Origin: Collinsella sp. AM17-1
GTDB lineage: Bacteria; Actinomycetota; Coriobacteriia; Coriobacteriales; Coriobacteriaceae
NCBI RefSeq assembly: GCF_003470665.1
Contig: NZ_QRJZ01000004.1
Location: 1 to 64,000 of the forward strand
Direction of reading: 5' to 3'
DNA: 64,000 nucleotides
This document shows positions 25,315 to 35,672 of this stretch, in pieces. The stretch's first letter is position 1, and each line of letters begins with the position of its first letter. The notes below the pieces were generated by a model that saw nothing but the letters and a program-made list of their open reading frames with translations, had not been told where the DNA came from and did no database searches. A program made the position numbers and the translations under genes.

Positions 25315-26769
25315 ATGGCTCATATCGCAACCAATCCGTATCTGCCGGGATGGGAGTATATCCCCGATGGCGAACCGCATGTCTTTGGTGACCGAGTCTA
25401 CGTGTATGGAAGCCATGACGCACCCGAGGGCACCGCATACTGCCCGGGTGACTACGTGTGCTGGTCAGCTCCGGTGGACGATCTGGGCTCCTGGACGTTT
25501 GAGGGGACCATCTGGCGCAAAGAGGATGACCCGGCCAATGTCGATCGAACCGGGTACGGCGCGCCCGATGTGTGCCGGGGTGCCGACGGGCGGTTCTATC
25601 TGTATTACTTCACGCTAAGCATGACGAGCGGTTGCATCATGTCGGTCGCCGTGTGCGATGAGCCGGCGGGACGCTACCGCTATCTGGGCCCTATTGCCAA
25701 GCCCGACGGCTCGCCGTTTGCGGGCGAGGAGGGCTGGGGTATGCCCTTTGACCCGGCAGTCCTTCCCTGCGGGGACGGGGGTTGCTGGCTCTACTATGGG
25801 TTTGGCGCCAAGAAGCCGAGCTCGCGCATGCCCGCATGTTCCATGGAGGGCGGCTACGTGGTGCGGCTCGGCGCCGATATGCGCACGATGGCTGCGGCAC
25901 CCAAGCATCTGGCTCCGGCAGTGACGCAGGCGGCGGACACGGGTTTTGAAGGGCATGCCTTCTTTGAGGCCTCGAGCATCCGCGTGCTCGACGGGCGCTA
26001 CTACTTTGTCTACTCGAGCGAAAACGGACATGAGCTCTGCTGGGCCACGATGCCAACGCCGGAAGGTCCGGTAACCTACGGCGGCGTGCTCGTTTCCAAC
26101 GGCGATGTGGGCCTGCCCGGGCACGAGGCCGAGGGCGCCGCTGTGATGGACCTGGGCAACAACCATGGCGGCATGGCGCGCATTGCCGGGCGCGACTACA
26201 TCTTCTATCACCGTCATACGCACGGTGCGCAGCACGCGCGCCAGGGGTGCGCTGAGCCCATCGAGATTGCTTCCGATGGACATATCGAACAAGTAGAGAT
26301 AACGAGCTGTGGGCTCAATGGCGGAGCGCTTCCTTGCGGGCGCGCGTACCCGGCGAGTATTTGCTGCTACTTGGTGGGGCCGGCCGGCGCGGTTCACTAT
26401 TCCGGCAATCTGGAAATCGCCGATAACCATCCGGTGATTACCCAGGAAGTCGATGCGGGCTGTGTGACTTCGGCACGTACCCATGTGGCCAACCTCTGCG
26501 ATGGAGCGGGCGTGGGCTACAAATACCTGGCGTTTTCCGGTGCGGAGCGCACGGTGGAGCTCGAGGTGCGCGGGGATCTTGCCGGTGTGGTGAGTGTACG
26601 CTTGGACGCGCCGGATGGCGCTGAGTTGACGCGCGTCGAGCTCGTGCCAGGCGAGGGCTGGTGCACGGTGGTCGCATCCCTGACGAAGACCGTTGCCGGT
26701 GACCATGCACTCTACCTGGCTATCGAGGGCGTCGGTTCGGTCGATCTCGCCTCGTTTGCCGTCCTTTAA
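25315..26769 (+). CDS. GH43-family glycosidase
   Basis: A 484-residue five-bladed beta-propeller glycosidase of the GH43 type. The start NPYLPGWEYIPDGEPHVFGDRVYVYGSHD is compressed here to its key parts: NPYLPGWEYIPDGEPHVF and YVYGSHD, which carry the base aspartate; YGAPDVCRG and FFEASSIRVLDGRYYF supply other blade residues, the latter with the probable acid glutamate. About 130 C-terminal residues form a beta-rich carbohydrate-binding-like domain. It is cytoplasmic and preceded by AGGAGGGG. Likely activity is on xylosides or arabinofuranosides, which the family usually handles. Confidence 0.85.
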   Translation: MAHIATNPYLPGWEYIPDGEPHVFGDRVYVYGSHDAPEGTAYCPGDYVCWSAPVDDLGSWTFEGTIWRKEDDPANVDRTGYGAPDVCRGADGRFYLYYFTLSMTSGCIMSVAVCDEPAGRYRYLGPIAKPDGSPFAGEEGWGMPFDPAVLPCGDGGCWLYYGFGAKKPSSRMPACSMEGGYVVRLGADMRTMAAAPKHLAPAVTQAADTGFEGHAFFEASSIRVLDGRYYFVYSSENGHELCWATMPTPEGPVTYGGVLVSNGDVGLPGHEAEGAAVMDLGNNHGGMARIAGRDYIFYHRHTHGAQHARQGCAEPIEIASDGHIEQVEITSCGLNGGALPCGRAYPASICCYLVGPAGAVHYSGNLEIADNHPVITQEVDAGCVTSARTHVANLCDGAGVGYKYLAFSGAERTVELEVRGDLAGVVSVRLDAPDGAELTRVELVPGEGWCTVVASLTKTVAGDHALYLAIEGVGSVDLASFAVL

Positions 26770-26891
26770 CCCATCTCCCATCGGAGGGGCGGGCTCGCAC
26801 GGACGACAGGTAGGCCCTGGTCGCGCGTCCGGTGCTCTCAACACGGCTCGGCCCTCAGGGGGTTGAAACAAAACGGAAGAATGGAGTTGCC

Positions 26892-28490
26892 ATGGCGGAG
26901 ATTCCGCAGTTGTACACCTGTGCTGGCGGCGGGCAACGCCTGATGGTGGACGGCCGGCCCTATACGCTGTTTGCGGGCGAGTGCCATAACTCCGCCTCGG
27001 GTGGGCGCCGCGCTTTTGCGGATGCTCTCGATCGCGCGCGGGCGCTCGGTATGAATACCGTGCTCGCCCCGGTTACCTGGGAGCTTTTGGAGCCCGCAGA
27101 GGGCGAGTTTGACTTTGGCCAAGTGGACATGATGCTCGAGCTTGCCCGCGAGCGCGGGCTGCACCTGGGCGTGCTGTGGTTTGGCGCGTACAAAAATGCG
27201 CAGTGCTACTATGCGCCCGCGTGGGTCAAACGCGATATCGAGCGTTTTCGCCGTGCGCAGATGGTGCCTGGGCAGAACAAGGTTCGCTATGCCGAGTTCC
27301 ATAACTTTGAGATCACGGCGCTTTCGCTCTATTGCGAGGAGACGCGCGCGGCGGATGCCGGCGCCTACGCGGCTTTGATGGCGCACCTGCGCGAGGTGGA
27401 TGCGCAAGATCATACGGTGATACTCGTGCAGGTAGAAAACGAGTGCGGCCAGATGGTCGCGGCACGTGAGCACTCGCCTTGGGCGGATGCCGCCTTTGCG
27501 GAGAGCGTGCCTACGGAGCTGATCGAGGCGCTTGCGGCCGATCCTACCTCCCTGGCGTCTGAGCTTGCGGAAGCCCTTGAAGCGGGCGCCGGCTCTGGTT
27601 CGTGGGAACAGGTTTTTGGCGAGCATGCCGAGGAGATGTTTACCACCTACCACATGGCTCGCTACGTGGAGACGGTCGCCGCAGCGGGCCGCGCCGAGCA
27701 TCCGCTGCCCACGGCCTGCAATTGCTGGCTCGACAAGGGTCACAAGCCTGGGCGCTTTCCCACGGGCGGTCCCAACCTGCGCGTGATGGGCGTGTGGAAG
27801 CATGCCGCCCCGAGCATCGACATGCTGGGCCCCGATATCTACATCCCGGCGTTTTGCAAGGTCTGCGACGGATATGCGTGCGAGGACAACCCGCTCTTTA
27901 TCCCCGAGACCGCGACGCACGCCTACGCCGCCGCGCGCCAGGTCTGGGCGGTGGCCCATCACCATGCCCTGTGCTTCGCTCCTTTTGGCTACGAGGAGAT
28001 GGGCGAGCCCTTTGGCGATTCGGCGGGTATTCTCTTTGGCATGGATACGAGCGACCCCGCTTTGCTCACGCCTCAGGACCGGGAGGAATATGCGGAGGTC
28101 ACGCGTGGGCTGGCTCAGTTATTTGAACTTGCCGAGGACGATGCCGCGTACGCGACGCTCGATGCCGTGACGAGTGAGGTGGCAGCCGAGGGCCTGCTCG
28201 ATATGGGTTCCATAGCAATTAAGGTGAGCTTTGATGAGGGTGCCCTGCCCGGTGCGTGTGCGGCCCTTCGCGCCGCCGACGGCGCCGTGTACCTGCTTGC
28301 GCTTCGTTGCGGCTTGGCGCTCGAGTCGCACGCGGCGGGTGAGCCGCATGTGGATGTGGCGTCGCTCGAGACGGGGACCGTTGAGAACGGCGCGTGGGTG
28401 CGCGACTGCCGTCTCAACGGCGACGAGGTCGCCATTATGCGCTATAGCTCTCCCGTGCTTCTTCGTTTGGAGGCCATCACGTACGCTTAG
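26892..28490 (+). CDS. GH35-like beta-galactosidase with DUF5597-type C-terminus
   Basis: A 532-residue TIM-barrel glycosidase. VTWELLEPAEGEFDF and the VQVENECGQ motif (Glu184 as acid/base) are characteristic of GH35/GH42-type beta-galactosidases; Glu339 in LFIPETATHAY is the likely nucleophile. The C-terminal 150 residues resemble the beta domain found in the DUF5597 subgroup. I chose ATG 26892, which has a weak ribosome site (GGAGTTGCC); upstream in-frame codons lack similarity. Part of the beta-glucoside locus, cytoplasmic, substrate not certain. Confidence 0.8.
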   Translation: MAEIPQLYTCAGGGQRLMVDGRPYTLFAGECHNSASGGRRAFADALDRARALGMNTVLAPVTWELLEPAEGEFDFGQVDMMLELARERGLHLGVLWFGAYKNAQCYYAPAWVKRDIERFRRAQMVPGQNKVRYAEFHNFEITALSLYCEETRAADAGAYAALMAHLREVDAQDHTVILVQVENECGQMVAAREHSPWADAAFAESVPTELIEALAADPTSLASELAEALEAGAGSGSWEQVFGEHAEEMFTTYHMARYVETVAAAGRAEHPLPTACNCWLDKGHKPGRFPTGGPNLRVMGVWKHAAPSIDMLGPDIYIPAFCKVCDGYACEDNPLFIPETATHAYAAARQVWAVAHHHALCFAPFGYEEMGEPFGDSAGILFGMDTSDPALLTPQDREEYAEVTRGLAQLFELAEDDAAYATLDAVTSEVAAEGLLDMGSIAIKVSFDEGALPGACAALRAADGAVYLLALRCGLALESHAAGEPHVDVASLETGTVENGAWVRDCRLNGDEVAIMRYSSPVLLRLEAITYA

Positions 28491-30168
<1,678 letters not shown>

Positions 30169-30197
30169 GGCTTCTCAACAACCATAGCCTCCTAACC

Positions 30198-30236
30198 AAA
30201 ACGCCCGGCGAGCAGTTAATGCCCGCCGGGCGTTTT
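30198..30236 (+). terminator. Terminator after GH1
   Basis: AAAACGCCCGGCG (30198-30210) pairs with CGCCGGGCGTTTT (30224-30236), a 13-bp perfect stem with a terminal T run. Confidence 0.92.
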
Positions 30237-30252
30237 GTTAAGAAGTGAAAGC

Positions 30253-30281
30253 ACTCATTGGGGACGTACTTAAATGAGTAC
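30253..30281 (+). repeat. Repeat CACTCATTGGGGACGTACTT
   Basis: A short repeat unit also found at 37089, 38323 (as a full inverted repeat), 38480 and 48180. CACTCATT at the start and AATGAGT at the end give the unit its own short stem. Confidence 0.7.
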
Positions 30282-30290
30282 CCGTAGAAT

Positions 30291-30354
30291 GAGAGTGGAT
30301 AATCTCCCGTTTTTGGCCTGTTTGTGGGCTCAAAGTGGGAGATTATCCACTCTC
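30291..30354. repeat. 18-bp palindromic repeat GAGAGTGGATAATCTCCC
   Basis: Arms 30291-30308 and 30337-30354 pair perfectly; the loop contains TTTTGGCCTG and GGGCTCAAAGT. A second copy with the same loop but one compensated base pair in the stem lies at 49011-49074. Confidence 0.85.
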
Positions 30355-30430
30355 GTCATTTGGGTGTCCAAAAATCCCCGCTCGTTTGGCGCCTGGGGAC
30401 ACTCTTTGTCGAATGTGGGCGTTGCCCTTG

Positions 30431-31942
30431 CTACGCCACGGTTACGGCGACCTGGGCGTAGCGGCTGCAGGGGCGCTCGGCGCGCGTCTGGACGGTGAGG
30501 GTGAGCACGAAGCGGTCGCCGGGTCGTGCGTCGGCGGGCACGATGAAAGCGGCGTCCATCGCGCATTCTTGCCACAGCGACAGATCCTGGGCACCTGCAT
30601 AGCTCGACGGGTCTACGGCGACATCCCAATGCGCATCGAAACCCTTGTCGTCGGGGTCGATGACGGTCGCCGTGAGGGCAATGCGCTCGCCGGCTGCGGC
30701 GCTGCAGTCGGCCGTGACATCGACAACATGCGCCGGATGCGAGCAGATGGTCGGATCATGGGCGCACCATTGCGCACGGACGGCAAAGTCTTCCTGATAG
30801 GCACGCAGATAGGGATTGAGATTGTCGTCTGAGGGCGTGCTGATGGAGGCAAAACCGTCAGGTGCACTCGCGTCGGGGTGCCCATCAAGAAACATGCGGC
30901 CGAGCAGCGTATCGAAGTCGCGGTCGTCGATACCGCGCAGGCCAAACGGCAGCAGCGGAATATAGGTCATGCTGTCGCCTTCGGCCATAAAATCGCCGCG
31001 CTCAAACTGAACTGCGGGCACGCCTTCCAGGCCCCAATCCAGGCGGGCATGCTTACCAAATTGGAAGCGCTCGGGCTCGTTTTCGTAGATCTTGCCGTCG
31101 CCATAGAGCATATAGCGTGCCATGAGGGGTCCGTTGCCCTGCGTGAGATTCCGCTCAGGCCAAGGAGCCTTAAACAGCGGCAGCGTATCGGGCTGAGCTG
31201 TTTTGGCGTCGAAATAGTTGCCATACATATAGGGCGTACGCCAAAAGATGAGCTTGGGAAAGAGCTCACGTCCATGGTCGAGCCACGAGTTGTCCTGCCC
31301 CACGCCATCGGCAACGCCCATCACGCGCACCTTCTGATAGACCCGCTGCTGCACGGCGGGCCACTCGGGCGTGGCACGATAACGTTCGGCAATGCTCATG
31401 AGGGCACGAACGATAGTATTCATGCCACCCCAGCTGAGCAACCACAGCGTGCGCGGGTCATCGTCCATGATGGCATCGGCGATGACGTGAGACCCTTCAG
31501 TCTCCTCGCGCACATCACCCTCAAAGGCAACATTTCCCACAAAGGTGCGCTCGATCATCTGGGCGGGCGTGGGAAACGGCGGCTCACCGGCAGCGGCCGC
31601 ATTTGCCTGCAACTGCGGCCAAGCCTGGGCATATTCATTGCTCCAGAGGCTCTCAATCCAATGCTCGGGAAACGGACGATACTCACGAAGCTCGCCGGCT
31701 AGCGGATCGGGCTCATGAGGCACAACAGCCCACTCATAAGAGCGCCGCCCTTTGGTCCGCCAATGCGAATTCACCTCGCCGAGCGTATGAACCCCATCCC
31801 CAAGAAAGTGATACTGCGAAGCCGTATACACCACAGCCTGAACATCAAGCAAGTTGAGATACAGAGCCAAATGAACAAGCGAGTTCATATCATCGACTTC
31901 CATATCAGTGGTAACAATCACTCGAGTCAACTTCTGGGACAT
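30431..31942 (-). CDS. DUF1593 family protein (nucleoside-hydrolase-like, plant-polysaccharide associated)
   Basis: A 503-residue protein of the DUF1593 family. The N-terminus RVIVTTDMEVDDMNSLVHL resembles the metal-binding aspartate cluster of nucleoside hydrolases, and LWLLSWGGMNTI follows; the C-terminal 110 residues are a beta-sandwich-like domain. Family members occur near plant cell wall degradation genes, but their reaction is not firmly known. I chose the ATG at 31942 because the family domain begins there; eight more in-frame codons lie upstream. There is no signal peptide. It probably is co-transcribed with the esterase gene upstream (32209-33546), although a 127-base hairpin element lies between them. 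Confidence 0.72.
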   Translation of the reverse strand: MSQKLTRVIVTTDMEVDDMNSLVHLALYLNLLDVQAVVYTASQYHFLGDGVHTLGEVNSHWRTKGRRSYEWAVVPHEPDPLAGELREYRPFPEHWIESLWSNEYAQAWPQLQANAAAAGEPPFPTPAQMIERTFVGNVAFEGDVREETEGSHVIADAIMDDDPRTLWLLSWGGMNTIVRALMSIAERYRATPEWPAVQQRVYQKVRVMGVADGVGQDNSWLDHGRELFPKLIFWRTPYMYGNYFDAKTAQPDTLPLFKAPWPERNLTQGNGPLMARYMLYGDGKIYENEPERFQFGKHARLDWGLEGVPAVQFERGDFMAEGDSMTYIPLLPFGLRGIDDRDFDTLLGRMFLDGHPDASAPDGFASISTPSDDNLNPYLRAYQEDFAVRAQWCAHDPTICSHPAHVVDVTADCSAAAGERIALTATVIDPDDKGFDAHWDVAVDPSSYAGAQDLSLWQECAMDAAFIVPADARPGDRFVLTLTVQTRAERPCSRYAQVAVTVA

Positions 31943-32071
31943 AGGAACAGCTCCAATCAAAATCAATTCAGCCAGTTACGCGCAAGGCAAGACGGGACCC
32001 ACGCCCCCATCGCCCGCGACCCGGCGGCCCGCCGGAAGCGGCCGACCAGCGTTTCGAACAACGTTAACTTA

Positions 32072-32198
32072 GGGGGCTCTGACCTTTAGTTGTGTAAACA
32101 TTCCGCAGCGCGAGCCCCGCTTATCCGATGCTCCGAAGGAGCAGGATAAGCGGGGCTCATGCGCGAGGACGTTTACAAAACTAAAGGTCAGAGCCCCC
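32072..32198. repeat. 127-bp long hairpin element
   Basis: The outer arms 32072-32090 and 32180-32198 are perfect, extended by nine more bases with one mismatch; an inner stem (32112-32126 with 32144-32158) and an apical stem GCTCC/GGAGC continue the fold. Nearly the whole element can form one rod. It lies between the esterase and DUF1593 genes and codes for nothing visible. Confidence 0.8.
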
Positions 32199-32208
32199 GA
32201 TGGGATGG

Positions 32209-33546
32209 TTACCTCGAAACCCTGGCCGACCACTCCCAGCAGCCCACTGGCTCGCCGTCGATGAGTACGTTGCCTCCGTCGAAGTCTTGATAACACAGGT
32301 CGTTGAATTGGTGGATCCACACGCCGTGGTTGAACGTCTTTTTGGCCGAGCCGTCGGCTTCGCGATACACGCCGGTCAGGTCTTCGACATGGCTAAAGTA
32401 GGTGAGATGCACGTTGGCGCCGGCACCGCGCAGGCGCGCGAACAGCGGCAGCACGGTCTGTTGCGGGTGCACGAGCTCGTCGCCCTTGGAGTGCGTAAAC
32501 CACAGCGGCGTCTTGGCGAGCGCGGCCACGTCCTCGTCCGTGGCGTTGTACCACGGGGCGCAGCAGGGAAGGCCCGCGGCGAAGAAATCGGGGTAGTCGG
32601 CGCACAGGCGCAGGGTCATAAAGCCGCCGTTGGAAAGACCGGCGACCACGATGCGGTCGGTGTCGATGCGGTCGGCATGCTCGGCGACAAACTCGTCGAT
32701 AAGCGCCTTGAGCACGGAGGAGTAGATGCTCTGGTTGGAGCGACCGAGTTGCTCGACGCCGTTGTCCATCCAAAACGTGGGCGACTGCGGCACGAGCACC
32801 CAGGCAAAGCCGCCAAAGTAGCGCTGGATCTGCGCCTGGCTAATGGCCGTCACGCGGTTGCCGATATAGGCGCGCGTAGCGCCTTCGCCTTGCGTGGCGC
32901 CCTTGCCCTCGCCGGCGCCGTGCAGATACACCACGAGCGGTGCCTTTTGGGGCACGACCGTCGCCTCGGGCGCAAAGGGGTTGAAGCATGCCGAGTCTTC
33001 GGCCTTAAAGCTGGGCTCAAAGAAGCCGTATTCGAGCGCGATGCCGTCGACGGCGGTCTTTTGCGTGGCGTTGCTCCAACCTTTGAGCGCGGGGCAGATA
33101 TCGCCACGGCAGGTGTCGAAGACCAGGCCGCAGGTGGGATCGTCGCCGTCGTTGCCGGGAAGAGCTGTGAGCTGCGTGATGCGCAGCTGGTCATCGAGCA
33201 TGCGCGAGCCCATGACGCCGCCTTCGATGGTCTTGGTCAGGCGCTGCTCGGCGACCTCGAGCGCCACATGGGTGCCCACGGCGAGCTTACGTCCGTTCTC
33301 GTCGCACGGATATGCGGCGAGAATGTCGATGTAACCCACGGAGGGCGCGGCATGGTCGGCGCCGCGCTCCTTGCGCATCAGAACCTCGCCCGAGCGCTCG
33401 TGACGCTCTACATATATATGGAAGGTGTTCGCGTCGATGTCGTTGGCGCGCACGGTGCAGGGCAGGTCGAGTACGACCTTGCTGATCCAGGGGCCAAAGT
33501 CGCCCAAGGTGGTGACGGTTGCGTAGGTACACAATTTGAGCTCCAT
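32209..33546 (-). CDS. Prolyl-oligopeptidase-type alpha/beta hydrolase (esterase/peptidase)
   Basis: A 445-residue protein. An N-terminal beta-rich domain of about 190 residues precedes a hydrolase domain with PLVVYLHGAGEG (oxyanion loop), nucleophile elbow GLSNGG near residue 308, an aspartate in SKGDELVHPQQT and a histidine in KTFNHGVWIHQ. This matches the secreted-esterase-like COG4099 group, although no signal peptide is seen here. In a plant glycan locus a deacetylase or feruloyl-esterase-like role is a reasonable inference. It diverges from the PTS operon at 34037, with operator-like palindromes in the shared upstream region. Confidence 0.75.
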   Translation of the reverse strand: MELKLCTYATVTTLGDFGPWISKVVLDLPCTVRANDIDANTFHIYVERHERSGEVLMRKERGADHAAPSVGYIDILAAYPCDENGRKLAVGTHVALEVAEQRLTKTIEGGVMGSRMLDDQLRITQLTALPGNDGDDPTCGLVFDTCRGDICPALKGWSNATQKTAVDGIALEYGFFEPSFKAEDSACFNPFAPEATVVPQKAPLVVYLHGAGEGKGATQGEGATRAYIGNRVTAISQAQIQRYFGGFAWVLVPQSPTFWMDNGVEQLGRSNQSIYSSVLKALIDEFVAEHADRIDTDRIVVAGLSNGGFMTLRLCADYPDFFAAGLPCCAPWYNATDEDVAALAKTPLWFTHSKGDELVHPQQTVLPLFARLRGAGANVHLTYFSHVEDLTGVYREADGSAKKTFNHGVWIHQFNDLCYQDFDGGNVLIDGEPVGCWEWSARVSR

Positions 33547-34036
33547 GAGCTGCCTCCCTTACGCCGCGAATGCCTGGCATCTGCGGCAATACAAACTAAA
33601 CATGTTTAGTGTAATCTAGAATTGAAGAATAACCAGATGAACTCGGTAAACGGCAAAATTGAACACGTCGTGAACTACTAAACATATGTTTACTAGCTTC
33701 TAGCAGGGATTCTGTTGATGAGTTAACAGATCAGTGAGGTGTTCATCAAAATAAAATCCCACGTAAATGGCTATATATCAATAGATGGTCAAAGAGACCA
33801 TTTCCCGCCATTCAAATACGTTCACCCCCGATTTCCTACCGTTCACCGGACTGTAGACGGCAAAATTGCCATAAATTCGGCGCTCCGTGTAAACTAAAGC
33901 CCGTAAACGTTCAGTAAACACCTTGTTTACAAAAGCGTATCCAAGGGTCCGGCAACCGTAAGGGGTTATAGTCGCCGGGCCAAAGGCGTGCCTAAGCCCA
34001 AGGGGGCTGGCACACGAAGATATGGGGAGGGGTCCC
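33547..34036. promoter_or_regulatory. Divergent control region with three TAAAC/GTTTA palindromes
   Basis: A 490-base AT-rich space without genes. ACTAAACATGTTTAGT (33595-33610) is a perfect 16-bp palindrome; CTACTAAACAT / ATGTTTACTAG (33675-33696) has one mismatch; GTAAAC / GTTTAC (33914-33919, 33925-33930) is a third. ACGGCAAAATTG occurs twice. The block CTACCGTTCACCGGACT near 33835 resembles one near 12527. LacI-family control of both flanking operons is inferred. Confidence 0.6.
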
Positions 34037-35464
34037 ATGGCAGTAGATAACAAGCAGATTGCCACCGATGTCCTCGAGCTCGTGGGCGGTGCGGAGAATG
34101 TTTCCGTCGCCACCAACTGCATGACGCGCCTGCGTCTGACGCTCAAGGACAACAACAAGGCCGACGTGGAGAAGATCAAGAAGGTCAAGGGTGTTCTGGG
34201 ATGCCAGTTCGCCGGCAGCCAGCTCCAGGTCATCATCGGCCAGAACGTGCCCAAGGTGCTCGCCGAGTTCGTCGCCATCTCCGGCGTCAAGCAGGGTGCC
34301 GCCGTCGACGAGAACCTCGATGCTTCCAAGCAGAAGTTCGAGCTCAAGAACCTGCCGAACATCATCCTTGACTATCTGTCGGGCTCCATGACCCAGCTCA
34401 TCCCGCTGCTCATGGCCGGCGGTCTGTTCCGTACCATCGCGGCCGTCCTCGGCCCCACCATGCTCGGTGTGCTCTCGGCCGACGACCCGACCTATACGTT
34501 CCTCTACACCACGCTGTACGAGGCCACGTTCACCTTTATCCCCATCTACCTGGGTTATGCCGCGGCTAAGAAGCTCGGCGCCAGCCCCGTGCTCGGCATG
34601 CTGCTCGGTGGCGCCCTCATGGCTCCTTCCGTGGTGAGCGTCGCCACTCAGGAGGGCGGCGGAATCATCTCCGTCTACGGCATCCAGATCGCCGCTGCCA
34701 ACTATCAGCAGTCCGTCCTGCCGATCATCCTTTCGGTGCCCGTCCTCTACTTCATCGAGAAGTTCTTTAAGAAGGTCATGCCCGACGTGCTCTCCACGGT
34801 CTTCACGCCGTTCTGCACCATGATCGTCACCATCCCCATCGCCTTCATCGTCCTCGCCCCGATCGGCAACGAGATCGGTACGCTGATCGCTAACGCCCTC
34901 TTCGGCCTTGCTGACCTTGGCGGCATCGGTATCCTGATCGTCATGGCCGTCCTCGGTGCCTTCTGGCAGCTCTTCGTGGTCTGCGGCATGCACATGCCCG
35001 TCATCCTGCTCGCTCAGGTTCAGATCATCGCCGCCGGCTACGATCCCTTCGTCTTCGTTTCCACCAACTGCGCTATGGCCGCTGTCTGGGGCTGCGCCTT
35101 CGGTGCCTTCCTCAAGATGAAGAACCCCGACGAGAAGTCCCTTGCCATCGGTTACGTCATCTCCGCCATCGCCGGCGGCGTTACCGAGCCTGCGCTCTTC
35201 GGTATCCTCATGCGCTTCCGTCGCACCATGCTCGGCATGTTCATCGGCGGTGCCATCGGCGCTGTGTTCTCCGGCCTCATGGGTGTTACCTACTACCTCG
35301 CAGGCGGTGCGTCCAACTTCCTGGTCTTCACCAACTACCTGCAGGGTGGCCAGATGAACACCGTCTGGGCTATCGTTGGTATGGCAATCTCCTTTGTCAT
35401 CGCCGCTGCCGTCGTCTTTGCCTGCGGCTTCTCCAAGGAGGAACTCGCCGAGATGGAGGCCTAA
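34037..35464 (+). CDS. PTS EIIBC, sucrose/beta-glucoside superfamily
   Basis: A 475-residue permease. The EIIB domain has phosphocysteine Cys28 in ATNCMTRLRLTL and a short linker; the EIIC membrane domain contains GVTEPALFGILMRF. There is no EIIA domain. ATG 34037 follows GGGGAGGGG; an extra five in-frame codons upstream are unlikely to be used. It is followed by a terminator and then a DUF4038 glycosidase, suggesting that both serve the same glycoside. Its control region shares sites with the isomerase/transketolase/kinase operon. Confidence 0.88.
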   Translation: MAVDNKQIATDVLELVGGAENVSVATNCMTRLRLTLKDNNKADVEKIKKVKGVLGCQFAGSQLQVIIGQNVPKVLAEFVAISGVKQGAAVDENLDASKQKFELKNLPNIILDYLSGSMTQLIPLLMAGGLFRTIAAVLGPTMLGVLSADDPTYTFLYTTLYEATFTFIPIYLGYAAAKKLGASPVLGMLLGGALMAPSVVSVATQEGGGIISVYGIQIAAANYQQSVLPIILSVPVLYFIEKFFKKVMPDVLSTVFTPFCTMIVTIPIAFIVLAPIGNEIGTLIANALFGLADLGGIGILIVMAVLGAFWQLFVVCGMHMPVILLAQVQIIAAGYDPFVFVSTNCAMAAVWGCAFGAFLKMKNPDEKSLAIGYVISAIAGGVTEPALFGILMRFRRTMLGMFIGGAIGAVFSGLMGVTYYLAGGASNFLVFTNYLQGGQMNTVWAIVGMAISFVIAAAVVFACGFSKEELAEMEA

Positions 35465-35504
35465 GGCCACACCGTTCGGTCACATATGACCTCACCTACA
35501 CGAC

Positions 35505-35542
35505 AGGGCCCCGTCAGGCGTAAGCCCGGCGGGGCCCTTCTT
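35505..35542 (+). terminator. Terminator after EIIBC
   Basis: AGGGCCCCG (35505-35513) pairs with CGGGGCCCT (35530-35538), followed by TCTT. The following GH140-like gene may depend on read-through or its own promoter. A second inverted repeat, GGGGCTTTCGC / GCGAAAGCCCC, lies around 35600-35635. Confidence 0.75.
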
Positions 35543-35672
35543 GCAAGGTAGACTGATGGGGCGGGCGGGATTCGCCCGCGAGGGGTTGCCAAGCGGCAGG
35601 GGCTTTCGCACGGGGTTACCGCGAAAGCCCCCGACGGTTCGCAAATCCTTTATCAAACGAAAGGACATGCAG

